Position numbers and translations under genes: made by a program | Assembly (NCBI RefSeq): GCF_009881055.1 | Contig: NZ_WXFG01000002.1 | Span: forward strand, 1-32,124 | Length of the DNA stretch: 32,124 nucleotides | Direction: 5' to 3' | Source: Peptoclostridium sp. | GTDB lineage: Bacteria > Bacillota > Clostridia > Peptostreptococcales > Peptostreptococcaceae | Notes under the pieces: model-generated | What the model was told of the DNA's origin: nothing | The model's input: the letters and a program-made list of their open reading frames with translations, nothing else | Databases searched by the model: none | In this document: one piece after another, positions 1-7,826 of the stretch | Position numbering within the stretch: the first letter of the stretch is position 1 | Layout of the letters: each line of letters opens with the position of its first letter

Positions 1-57
1 TTCCCCTATAAGCGCTCTTCTTCTTTTCTTTTCTGGACTCTCATTTCTTCTTCCCAT
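1..57 (-). CDS. Partial ORF leaving the window, possible transposase N-terminus
   Basis: An ATG at 57 opens a reading frame that stays open for all 19 codons to the window edge. The peptide starts MGRRNESPEKKRRRALIGE and is very basic. A GGAGG ribosome binding site lies 9 bases upstream, inside the right arm of a stem-loop at 64-105. A basic N-terminus behind a hairpin-occluded ribosome binding site is typical of insertion-sequence transposases, and the bases at 107-128 read on the minus strand resemble an IS256-type terminal repeat. Both points are recollection-based inference, because only 19 residues are visible. It could also be an unrelated small protein. Confidence 0.35.
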   Translation of the reverse strand, partial: MGRRNESPEKKRRRALIGE

Positions 58-63
58 AATAAA

Positions 64-105
64 AAACCTCCAAACTGATTTTATTCTACATCAGTTTGAA
101 GGTTT
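64..105 (-). promoter_or_regulatory. Stem-loop enclosing the ribosome binding site of the edge ORF
   Basis: Arms 64-79 and 90-105 pair over 16 positions with one mismatch around a 10-base loop. On the minus strand the second arm contains GGAGG and runs into TTTTTTATT, then the ATG at 57. The structure would block ribosome entry when the RNA is transcribed from outside, a known way insertion sequences avoid activation by neighbouring promoters. Because the arm is followed by a T-run it could instead be an intrinsic terminator for the gene that stops at 371. The two roles are not exclusive. Confidence 0.55.
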
Positions 106-133
106 ACACAAACTATGAAACAGTCTCACAACT

Positions 134-161
134 AGCCTTGGAGGCTCTTTTTTGTTTTTTT
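134..161 (+). terminator. Plus-facing short hairpin with T-tract
   Basis: A five-base-pair hairpin (AGCCT, loop TGG, AGGCT, 134-146) is followed by two T-runs (148-153 and 155-161). In this orientation it would stop plus-strand transcripts, but no plus-strand gene lies upstream inside the window. It may be part of the outer end of a mobile element. The remaining bases from about 162 to 370 are AT-rich and show no gene. Confidence 0.3.
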
Positions 162-370
162 GAATTGTATTAAATATATACACATGTTCCGTCCACTTCT
201 ACCCTCACTATCGCCAAAATAGAAACCTTTTTAATAAGTGCTTCATTATAGTGAACAGTTTTGAGGTTAGTAAACTAAAAAACAAAATCCAACCTTTCTT
301 AAAGAAGCCATTACAACCGCTATATTAAGGGTTTTTGAACTAGATTTTTAGAGTGTCTACTGTTTTAATG

Positions 371-1615
371 TCAGATCAATTCCATTTCTGCTCTGTATTC
401 AGCTTCAATTTCTGCTTTCCATTCATTATGTTCAGCCATCATTAAATCAACTGCACTTAAGAATGATAACAATTGTTCAAAAAAATCGTTAACATTATCG
501 ACATCAACTTTTTTGCCATCTATAAAATGTAACTTCAAGTGCTTATCAGCCGGATATCGAAATTTATCTGAAGTACCATCAATGTTATTGAGTTGAGTAA
601 TATAATTTTCTACATCAATAAGAGTTACATCATCTTCTGGTTCATTAGCATGTTCCTCTATTTCTGTCTTTATTAAATTCCACAAACCCTTAACTTTATG
701 TTTTTTCTTACTGATGTGTCCAAGAACTTCTTGTAATCCATATGAACATTCCTCAAATAGTATCTCTTTTAAAGACAATTCCACAGCATTCCTGTATAAA
801 TAACACATTGGGATAAACAAAATGTCTTTTAATTGTGTATTTTCACACATCATATTGTATAGATATTGTGGAGATTCCGTATATGCTTTTACATGCTGAC
901 AGAACCTTTCGGCATTATAAGTATATCCTACTATGCTTTGTCCATAGTAATCTCCGCCCTCATCAATAAAAAACGGACTATAATTCTGATAAGAAGTCGA
1001 TTCAACATATTTTTCTTTGTAAATTTCCTCAAGTAAATCAAAAGCGACTTCTATCTTATTTGCAAAAGCTACTAAGTCAATATGTGTTTGCTTGTCAAAT
1101 ACAGGCTTTATTGAAAATGTCTTCCGGGTTTTTAATCCATCTTTCACTTTATTTACATGTATGCTAAAAGGGTATCTAAATGAATCTGACTCTTTATCAA
1201 TAGTATTAATGTCATTAAAATAAGACTTAAGCCATTTATATCCCTCTAAATCTTTCTCAATGAGCTCCTGAATACTTGGTGTAATATATAATAAAATCTC
1301 TGACAAATTGTGAAATGTATCTTTGAGAAAGGTCTTTCTGCATTCCAACGAAACTATGTATTTAAATCCGATAGCCTTCAAAACTAGCTCTAAGCTATGC
1401 CTATATAAATAAGCAACTGCAAAGAAATATATATCCAATTTGCTTATATCTGTTTTCCCTAAGAGATATTCTGTAAGAACATGTGCAGATTTTTTGAATT
1501 TCAATCCATATTCATAAAATTCTTCTTCAAGGTTGTCATTATTTTTCAAACTTACCGTATTGTCCCCAATAACCTTAAAAAAATCTGCATTAGCTGTTGG
1601 CCATTTAAAACGCAA
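371..1615 (-). CDS. Tandem-duplicated HEPN-like protein of unknown function
   Basis: This 414-residue protein is built from two related halves. Repeat 1 (about 69-160) has the helix YLYRHSLELVLK and ends SFRYPFSIH. Repeat 2 (about 271-365) has YLYRNAVELSLK and ends KFRYPADKH. Each half thus carries an R-x5-H motif (R147/H153 and R353/H359) after a helical stretch, the pattern expected of HEPN-type helical domains, many of which are RNases in defence or toxin-antitoxin systems. No signal peptide or membrane segment is visible, so it is probably cytoplasmic. The start is TTG: a TAA codon directly precedes it in frame, and AAGGTGGTG lies just upstream. It follows the polysaccharide genes but shows no link to sugar metabolism. 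The HEPN assignment is inference from motif and helix pattern; many relatives with FRYP motifs have no assigned function. Confidence 0.75.
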   Translation of the reverse strand: MRFKWPTANADFFKVIGDNTVSLKNNDNLEEEFYEYGLKFKKSAHVLTEYLLGKTDISKLDIYFFAVAYLYRHSLELVLKAIGFKYIVSLECRKTFLKDTFHNLSEILLYITPSIQELIEKDLEGYKWLKSYFNDINTIDKESDSFRYPFSIHVNKVKDGLKTRKTFSIKPVFDKQTHIDLVAFANKIEVAFDLLEEIYKEKYVESTSYQNYSPFFIDEGGDYYGQSIVGYTYNAERFCQHVKAYTESPQYLYNMMCENTQLKDILFIPMCYLYRNAVELSLKEILFEECSYGLQEVLGHISKKKHKVKGLWNLIKTEIEEHANEPEDDVTLIDVENYITQLNNIDGTSDKFRYPADKHLKLHFIDGKKVDVDNVNDFFEQLLSFLSAVDLMMAEHNEWKAEIEAEYRAEMELI

Positions 1616-1797
1616 TTAAACACCACCTTAAATCTTGCCGGCTACCCATCCAATTTATCCACTATGCCACGAAATCTGTATAACTACTCTCGCAATATCT
1701 AATATCATCAATCCCTTTACTTATCTCTTTACAATAATTTTCATTTCAGAACTAATACTAGTAAATAGATATAGTGGTGATCTTCGCGAACAATCTA

Positions 1798-2040
1798 CTA
1801 TAAATCTATCTTATCTAAAATTTTTGAAATTTCATCGTTTAACGAATCCTTATCATATTCAATTTTATACAATAATTCTGTTATTATTTCTTTCAATTGA
1901 ATAACATTGGTAGCCAGATATCCATCGTTTCGGACACCTGATATCTCATATACTCTACCATTTTCAAGTTGTTGAAGTATATTCTTGATTTTCAATATTT
2001 CTCGACTATACTTTTGCGTAACATCAAACTTTTTAACCAT
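1798..2040 (-). CDS. Small hypothetical protein (80 aa)
   Basis: The start is placed at the ATG at 2040 (MVKKFDVTQKYSREILKIK) because GAGAGG lies about 10 bases upstream; the in-frame ATG at 2058 has no ribosome binding site. The protein is charged, mostly helical by appearance and lacks a signal peptide or membrane segment. I do not recognise the family. It begins 36 bases after the flippase gene stops and is followed by 182 bases without a gene before the duplicated HEPN-like gene, so it may share a transcript with either. Confidence 0.6.
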   Translation of the reverse strand: MVKKFDVTQKYSREILKIKNILQQLENGRVYEISGVRNDGYLATNVIQLKEIITELLYKIEYDKDSLNDEISKILDKIDL

Positions 2041-2076
2041 TATATAGGCACCTCTCATCCGATACTTTTAATCATT

Positions 2077-3609
2077 TTAAGCCGCCTCAGCCTTTCTCGC
2101 GATTTTCCTTTTCAGCGCATTCACTATAACATCAACATCCTCTATCTTCATAAAGTAAATATTTATAAAGTAGATTGCCGCTCCAATCGCTATGGATATG
2201 ATAAGCGATATGTTTTGGCTGAATATATTGGTTGTTAAATAGTTGAAGCTTAGTTTTGCAAATAAGCCCATAACCAATGAAGCAAATAGGATTTTTAGAA
2301 ATGAAATACTGATTTGCTTCATTCCAAATGAGCCTATTTTTATGCCAAAACTGATAAAAAGTAATATTGTACAAACTATAGCTGAAATGCTCGTTGCTAA
2401 TGCAAGACCATTTATTCCCATTACTTTCGATAATATAACATTTAGAACTATATTTATTAGCATTGAAATAGCAGCATTTATCATAGGCGTCTTTGTATCT
2501 TGAAGTGAGTAAAAGCCTTTAGCTAAAACTTCCCTCAGTCCATAACCAATCATACCCATTGAATAAAAAAATAATGCACTTGATGTCATTGAAACTGCGT
2601 AAGAATCAAATGCACCTCTACCATATAATAAATTAACAATCGGCTCTGCAAATATCATTGCACCTACAGATGTAGGTAATATTAATAAATTAATGCTACT
2701 GATAGCCTCTGATATGGATTTTTTGAGTCCCATTATATTGTTTTCAGCTGACATTTTAGATATCATAGGATACATAGCAGTAGATACAGAAACTACAAAT
2801 ATTCCCTGAATAAAACCATTCAGCTTTAACGCATAGTTAAGAGCCGATATTCCACCAATAGCTATCTGTGAAGCTATTGTCTTATCAACCAGAGTATTTA
2901 TCTGATTTATAGAAACACCCATTATGACAGGAAGCGCTATATATAACATTTTTTTAACATGTTTATCTTTTGTATTTAAAACAAATTTATACTTATATCC
3001 TTTTTGATGCATGAATGGCAATATAAGCAGAACTTGCGATACAGAGGCTAAAACACTACCTATAGCCAATACTATAATATTGGTACTTGAACTTATAAAT
3101 ATAGCTAATATTATACACATGTTCATCGGTAAACTAATAATAGCAGGTATGAAATAATTTCCTTTTATTTGAAGATACCCACTGAATATCGAGATAACTC
3201 CCGAGAAATAAATTCCTATGATGGTTATTTTTGTAAATTGAATTGCTAAGCCAAGGGTTTCTCCTTCAAAACCCGAAGCAAATACTTTGACAATTTGTTC
3301 AGTAAATAATAGTCCTAAAATAACTACAACTGTACATAATACCAATAATATGTTAACAATATTATTGGTATATTGGTTTACTTCATTTAATCCATATTTT
3401 TGTTCTATATTGCTATACATGGGTATATATCCTGTTGCTATTCCAGTTCCTATAAAAGAAAATATAACCATTGGAATTGTTATAGATATCAAATATATAT
3501 CACTTATATTAGATGCTCCATAAAAATAGGATAAAATGATATCTCGAATAAATCCCAAAAATTTTGTTAATATAGTCAACACCATTAAAAGCACTGCTGT
3601 TCTTTTCAT
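2077..3609 (-). CDS. MurJ/MviN-fold lipid-linked oligosaccharide flippase (Wzx role)
   Basis: This 510-residue polytopic membrane protein has about 14 hydrophobic segments. The N-terminal signature (residues about 14-32, TKFLGFIRDIILSYFYGAS) is typical of the MurJ/MviN branch of the MOP exporter superfamily. Such proteins flip undecaprenyl-linked sugars across the cytoplasmic membrane. The gene sits in the same locus as Wzy and glycosyltransferases, so the expected cargo is this locus's repeat unit rather than lipid II, although a MurJ function cannot be excluded from sequence alone. The ATG at 3609 is chosen, with AGGA 7 bases upstream; a TTG one codon earlier is less likely. An IS256-type transposase remnant lies about 30 bases upstream of the start. 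The C-terminus is basic (RKIARKAEAA). Confidence 0.88.
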   Translation of the reverse strand: MKRTAVLLMVLTILTKFLGFIRDIILSYFYGASNISDIYLISITIPMVIFSFIGTGIATGYIPMYSNIEQKYGLNEVNQYTNNIVNILLVLCTVVVILGLLFTEQIVKVFASGFEGETLGLAIQFTKITIIGIYFSGVISIFSGYLQIKGNYFIPAIISLPMNMCIILAIFISSSTNIIVLAIGSVLASVSQVLLILPFMHQKGYKYKFVLNTKDKHVKKMLYIALPVIMGVSINQINTLVDKTIASQIAIGGISALNYALKLNGFIQGIFVVSVSTAMYPMISKMSAENNIMGLKKSISEAISSINLLILPTSVGAMIFAEPIVNLLYGRGAFDSYAVSMTSSALFFYSMGMIGYGLREVLAKGFYSLQDTKTPMINAAISMLINIVLNVILSKVMGINGLALATSISAIVCTILLFISFGIKIGSFGMKQISISFLKILFASLVMGLFAKLSFNYLTTNIFSQNISLIISIAIGAAIYFINIYFMKIEDVDVIVNALKRKIARKAEAA

Positions 3610-3641
3610 CAAATTTTCCTCATGTTTATTTTCTGATTTTT

Positions 3642-3875
3642 TTATGTTCTATAATTTCTATGATTGTGTTTCAAATTGATCCATCTTAGTATAAAAATTT
3701 TCAATTTCACAGCACTGGAAGTTGTTGTGATCTTTTGTGTATAATAACCTTTGCGTTTTTGAGTGCGTTCTAATTTAGAAGCTTTGAGCAATTCATCTTC
3801 CTATTATTTTAGAATATTGTTGAGCGTTTTTTCAATGCTATTTCTTACAACATCTTTAATCTCAGTTTTGATTAA
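3642..3875 (-). pseudogene. IS256/Mutator-family transposase remnant
   Basis: Reading the minus strand from 3875 gives LIKTEIKDVVRNSIEKTLNN, then two stop codons, then EDELLKASKLERTQKRKGYY followed by TQKITTTSSAVKLKIFILRW. This matches the N-terminal layout of IS256-family transposases: a helical start, the ERT-x-x-RxGYY segment, then a TxxGxVxLxVPxLR strand, here degraded. The frame carries internal stops and ends at TAA (3642) with no catalytic domain, so only a fragment of the N-terminal region survives. The family call is from pattern memory. It marks an old insertion between wzy and wzx. Confidence 0.6.
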
Positions 3876-4362
3876 CTATTTATATTAGTTGTCTACTGCT
3901 ATTGTACATGGTTTTATGTGGCAACTCAATTTTACTGAATATTAGCTTTTGTTAGACCCACCAATGTACTCAAATAGAACCACTTGGATTACCATTAAAT
4001 CCAGTTGATTACTAATATGTAATCATCTCATATAATCAGCATTCTTAGGTTTATGCCGCGAAAGCCACTTTATATTGGGAGTAACCCTCTGTTAAAATAT
4101 TTAAGGCGGATTATCCATCGTTTATAGTAAAAAGGGGTTATTTCCGCTAATCACTTAGAAGTCGAGAGTATGCAGGAACCCGATATCAAGTTGACCGTGG
4201 AATAAATGTAACAGCGTTTGCAGCATAACTCTCATAAAGACCAAAATTATTTTCAAACAATACACTAGTGGTTCTATCCGAAAATATTACTCAATTTTAC
4301 CAAATAACACTGGACTCATGTCCTTTTTTTATTTGTGAACTCTATTATACGTTATCCTTTTA
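3876..4362. other. Gene-free stretch with repeat fragments between wzy and the transposase scar
   Basis: No open frame of useful length is present on either strand. Two structures stand out. An 11-base inverted repeat lies at 3974-3984 (ATAGAACCACT) and 4267-4277 (AGTGGTTCTAT). A 12-base direct repeat, ACTCAATTTTAC, lies at 3924-3935 and 4289-4300. With the adjacent transposase fragment, this fits degraded mobile DNA. A short GGAC-TCAT-GTCC hairpin near 4312-4323 precedes a T-run on the plus strand, but its stem is too short to call. No convincing terminator for the wzy gene was found. Confidence 0.45.
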
Positions 4363-5688
4363 TCACGATACATTGTGAACAATATTTACACCCTCACTCA
4401 TTTGAACTTCATCTTTATTTAGTTCAACTTGTTTCCTTGGAATTATGTATAATACTATACATACACCAATAAACCCATGCGACAGCATAACAGTAAAAAA
4501 CGAAGAACTCATTAAATTAAGACTTCCAGTAATAATACTAGCAATTAGGATTCTAATATCAATATCTTTTGAACAAGCATCTAAAAATCTTAGTGCAAGA
4601 ATAATTAAAAATGGCATCACAATTATTCCAATTAACCCAAGATTGTAATACGCATCAGAAAACAATCCGTTATTTGCCGAACTACCATAATAATTAGCTC
4701 CAATTAGGTTTGGTATCCTTATATCATACTTAGATGCAAATCCAAACTTACCCAAAATGCTCTGTTTGAAAAAATCAAACTCATTATTCGAGAAAAAATC
4801 GTAATAGAAGTAGTTTAGTAATTGTGGTAAAAATAGTATTCTTCGTATAAAAATATTTATTACATAAGTTGAATTTAGTAATAATTTCTCAAAAATTGAA
4901 ACCATATTAACCATTAACAATCCCCATACAAACCAGGAAGTTCTATTTCTATTATAAAAAGCATATCCTACAAACGCTAAAATCATACTAAACAATACGG
5001 ATTTTGAACCATCTACAGAAAAAATAAGAAACTGTATAACCCCTAATAACAACGTTATTTTAAGTCTCCCTTTTGATAAATTGTATACTATTAAAGTCGG
5101 AAATATCGCTCTTGACGCTGAGAATAGATATGTTAATAAAGTTGGCATATAATATTCTTTTGCTTCACTTCTTAATTCGTAAACGTTGAAAATACTAAAG
5201 TTTAGTCTGAATCCAGTATAATAGTAAGATATAAACAAAACTACTATTGATAACACGATCACCACACTATTAAATAACAGGGTAGATTCTTTATAATCTA
5301 GTTTTTTTAATCGTATTGTTGGTATTATTCTATTTGCAACTGTTAGCGTAAGCCAGTATAGAATATATAATATAAAAAACAAATCATCCATTGGTTTATA
5401 TGCCATTAGTATCAAGCCGGGTATAAATGCCACTAAATATAATATCGTTATTATTGAATTAGATGGATTATTAAATTTATAGTTTGATGTTATCAACGGA
5501 ATAAAAATGAGAAATAGTACCCATGATAATACATAACTTGTGAGACTCATCTCTAAAGAAAATCCACTATATGCCCATTCAGGATATACCTGATACTTAT
5601 ATATTAACTCTAATGTTATTCTAAATAAAATCATACCTATGAATGCATTGAGTTTTTTATAAGTATATATATTTAAAGCTCTTTTCAT
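4363..5688 (-). CDS. wzy: Wzy-type polysaccharide repeat-unit polymerase
   Basis: A 441-residue protein with many hydrophobic helices and one larger polar stretch around residues 295-345, which includes SSANNGLFSDAYYNLG; this late loop followed by NxGLIG helices is common in O-antigen/EPS polymerases. FSVDGSKS around residue 224 is another feature of the family. It would join lipid-linked repeat units on the outer face of the membrane. Wzy proteins are too diverse for a sugar assignment. The ATG at 5688 has GAGGTGA about 6 bases upstream. It follows the acyltransferase gene after 53 bases and is separated from the flippase gene by the mobile-element scar. Confidence 0.85.
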   Translation of the reverse strand: MKRALNIYTYKKLNAFIGMILFRITLELIYKYQVYPEWAYSGFSLEMSLTSYVLSWVLFLIFIPLITSNYKFNNPSNSIITILYLVAFIPGLILMAYKPMDDLFFILYILYWLTLTVANRIIPTIRLKKLDYKESTLLFNSVVIVLSIVVLFISYYYTGFRLNFSIFNVYELRSEAKEYYMPTLLTYLFSASRAIFPTLIVYNLSKGRLKITLLLGVIQFLIFSVDGSKSVLFSMILAFVGYAFYNRNRTSWFVWGLLMVNMVSIFEKLLLNSTYVINIFIRRILFLPQLLNYFYYDFFSNNEFDFFKQSILGKFGFASKYDIRIPNLIGANYYGSSANNGLFSDAYYNLGLIGIIVMPFLIILALRFLDACSKDIDIRILIASIITGSLNLMSSSFFTVMLSHGFIGVCIVLYIIPRKQVELNKDEVQMSEGVNIVHNVS

Positions 5689-5741
5689 AGCGTATCACCT
5701 CTCTAGTCTTAGTAAATAATATTCGCATATTCATAAAGTTA

Positions 5742-6656
5742 TTATTTGAGAGGTATGAATGATTCTTTAGTTACTTTTGGTGGCTTTAACATCGATTTTC
5801 CACTCTCTACCAATTTGACTATCTCATTATATCCAGCCTTTGCGTCAAAAACGCAAATATCTATATTGGAAATTCGTGAATAATGAAATAAATTAGAAGG
5901 TATATTTTTATAAACCTTCTTAATGTTTTTGTGGTATAACTTCCCTCCAATTCCCTCAATCATCTGTCGCTTTGTTTTGTTCCCTTCGTTATCAATTACA
6001 GTCGCTTCATAATTCAGCGTGAGATAATCTCTAAAATATGGGAATTTATCCTTGTAAACATATTCGATACAGTGAATTAAAGTTAACTTGATTGGATATT
6101 TTCCCATTCCAAATTTTATTATTTTTGCGCCTTCCATTTGTGAGAAAATATAATATGGGGAATTATAATCAAAACCAAAACAACTTAATGCATGTTTTTC
6201 AAGTAATTTCTTGGCTTGTTTGCCGTATCCACATACTGAAAAATGAGAACATTCACTTCTTAATACGCCTGGCATTTTTCTGAATTCTTCGGATAAAACC
6301 CCTGCATACGAAGGTGTCTTATTTACGTCAAAATATCTTTTATCAGTTCCAAAACAAGGCATAAGTAATGTACCTTCTGTACCTATAATTTCAATTAACA
6401 ATTTTATTAAAGATTTTGGATTACCTTCATAATTAAAAAACTTTCTCCATGAAGAATGAACCATTATAATATCGCCATTTTTTATACCCATTTTCAATAG
6501 TTCTTTCTTAATATCTTCATCTTTTATTTTTCCAGGATAAATGAATCTTAAAATTTTTGTTTTATGCCTATCTATCGCATCAGCTATTCTTTCGTTTTCT
6601 TTACACTTAATAGCTGTCCTCACTAACTTTCTAAAATTTTTTTTTAAACTATACAC
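5742..6656 (-). CDS. AAC(3)-fold N-acyltransferase, likely sugar-modifying
   Basis: The protein (about 304 residues) has the aminoglycoside 3-N-acetyltransferase fold pattern: MVHSSW at 65-70, GTLLMPCFG at 95-103, and a GVLRS segment ending GYG at 130-145. In the usual family motif the segment reads RSxHPxxS; here it is RSECSHFS, so the His-Pro pair is replaced by Cys-Ser and a His appears two residues later. Given its position between a GT4 and Wzy, it most likely acylates an amino group of a glycan or nucleotide sugar rather than an antibiotic. A GTG at 6656 is chosen because AAGGTG lies 5 bases upstream; the GTG at 6671 lacks a ribosome binding site. The N-terminal 45 residues are basic and family-atypical. 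Confidence 0.8.
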   Translation of the reverse strand: MYSLKKNFRKLVRTAIKCKENERIADAIDRHKTKILRFIYPGKIKDEDIKKELLKMGIKNGDIIMVHSSWRKFFNYEGNPKSLIKLLIEIIGTEGTLLMPCFGTDKRYFDVNKTPSYAGVLSEEFRKMPGVLRSECSHFSVCGYGKQAKKLLEKHALSCFGFDYNSPYYIFSQMEGAKIIKFGMGKYPIKLTLIHCIEYVYKDKFPYFRDYLTLNYEATVIDNEGNKTKRQMIEGIGGKLYHKNIKKVYKNIPSNLFHYSRISNIDICVFDAKAGYNEIVKLVESGKSMLKPPKVTKESFIPLK

Positions 6657-6697
6657 TATTTCACCTTCCACACAATCGTTTTATCAATATATGAAAA

Positions 6698-7810
6698 CTA
6701 ACAGTTATGATAAACTTCCTTAAGTTTCTTTGTTACTAATTCATAATCGTATTTCAAACTGAAATTCTTACAGTTATCACTATATAGATTGGCATCTAAA
6801 TTTGTCTTTAATTCTAATAGAGTTTGAACCAATGATTCTAAATCATTATCTTTTATAGACACCCCAATACCTTCTGTTTCAACAATACTTGAAAGTTTGG
6901 TGTCTTTTGAAACAATTAACGGTATTTGACATAATGCTGCTTCGTATAATCTATTCGGTAGTGCTATTTGAACATTTCTTAGTTTCGTGTCATACACAGA
7001 ATATATGCAATCAACTCTGCTATAAAGGTTGGCAATGTCTTTATTATAATTATATGCACCATATATCTCTACATTATCCATACCCTCAGTGTATTTTTTA
7101 ATTTCATTTAAGCCGATTCCATTCCCAGCAATTAAGACACCCACATCTGTAATTTTAGCAGCATCAATTAACATTTTCAATTGCTCTAAATACCTGATTT
7201 TTCCAATGAATCCGACAACCATTTTTCCTTCAGTTTTCTTTTTATAGTTACTGAAAATTGATTGTTCAGGAGTGTTTGGTATAAATATCATTTTATCTTT
7301 TGAAATCCAGTTTCTGTAATACTCTTCCCAAAATCCTTCAGAAGTAACAACTAAATGATCCACATTCGTACATCCTATTTGCTCAGACAAACCGATTAGT
7401 TTCTTAATTATCGAATCTTTGATTTTTTTGCTATTATTTAACGCTAATTTATGCATATCACTTACTTCATAAATAATCTTTATTTTAAGTTTTTGAATTT
7501 TTAAATATAACCATGCTAGGATTAACATATCAGTCTTTGTTGTATGTATGCAACTAGGTTTTTCCACTTTTATTATTTTATAGGCTTTCATACAAAACTT
7601 CATCGTCGCTTTCAATCGCTTAATAGGATTTCCTTCATTAGCTTTTTCATAAATGGGAAATACTTTCACATTGCATGGAAAGGATAAACCCTCATCACTA
7701 TCAGTGCCTCGATTCCAATATATTACTACGGTATTACATGTGTGTGATGCTAAAATTATTCGTTTCATCATCCTTGGAATCGGAACGTATGGAATAAGAA
7801 ATAACAACAT
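6698..7810 (-). CDS. Glycosyltransferase, GT4-like
   Basis: A 370-residue GT-B type enzyme. The N-terminus (LLFLIPYVPIPRMMKRI) starts the first Rossmann domain. The C-terminal half has VGFIGKIRYLEQLKMLIDA at about 213-231, IAGNG near 244, and a NRLYEAALCQIPLIVS segment near 305-320, the region that normally binds the sugar nucleotide. It would add one sugar to the growing lipid-linked repeat unit at the inner membrane face. Donor and acceptor are not deducible. GGAGG lies 10 bases before the ATG. It begins 16 bases after wecB ends, so the two are co-transcribed. Confidence 0.85.
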   Translation of the reverse strand: MLLFLIPYVPIPRMMKRIILASHTCNTVVIYWNRGTDSDEGLSFPCNVKVFPIYEKANEGNPIKRLKATMKFCMKAYKIIKVEKPSCIHTTKTDMLILAWLYLKIQKLKIKIIYEVSDMHKLALNNSKKIKDSIIKKLIGLSEQIGCTNVDHLVVTSEGFWEEYYRNWISKDKMIFIPNTPEQSIFSNYKKKTEGKMVVGFIGKIRYLEQLKMLIDAAKITDVGVLIAGNGIGLNEIKKYTEGMDNVEIYGAYNYNKDIANLYSRVDCIYSVYDTKLRNVQIALPNRLYEAALCQIPLIVSKDTKLSSIVETEGIGVSIKDNDLESLVQTLLELKTNLDANLYSDNCKNFSLKYDYELVTKKLKEVYHNC

Positions 7811-7826
7811 TATAAATTATCCTCCG

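Noticed and set aside
1616..1797. Possible RNA gene or promoter between the 80-residue gene and the HEPN-like gene
   Set aside because: No cloverleaf, strong hairpin or properly spaced -35/-10 pair could be found.
2077..3609. Essential lipid II flippase MurJ
   Set aside because: Fold family is the same, but the position beside wzy and glycosyltransferases favours a dedicated Wzx role; not fully excluded.
5689..5741. AT-only inverted repeat between wzy and the acyltransferase gene as a terminator
   Set aside because: Stem is all A/T with a long loop; too weak to call.
5742..6656. Aminoglycoside resistance gene
   Set aside because: The fold matches but the motif is altered and the gene lies among glycan genes; a sugar-modifying role is more likely.
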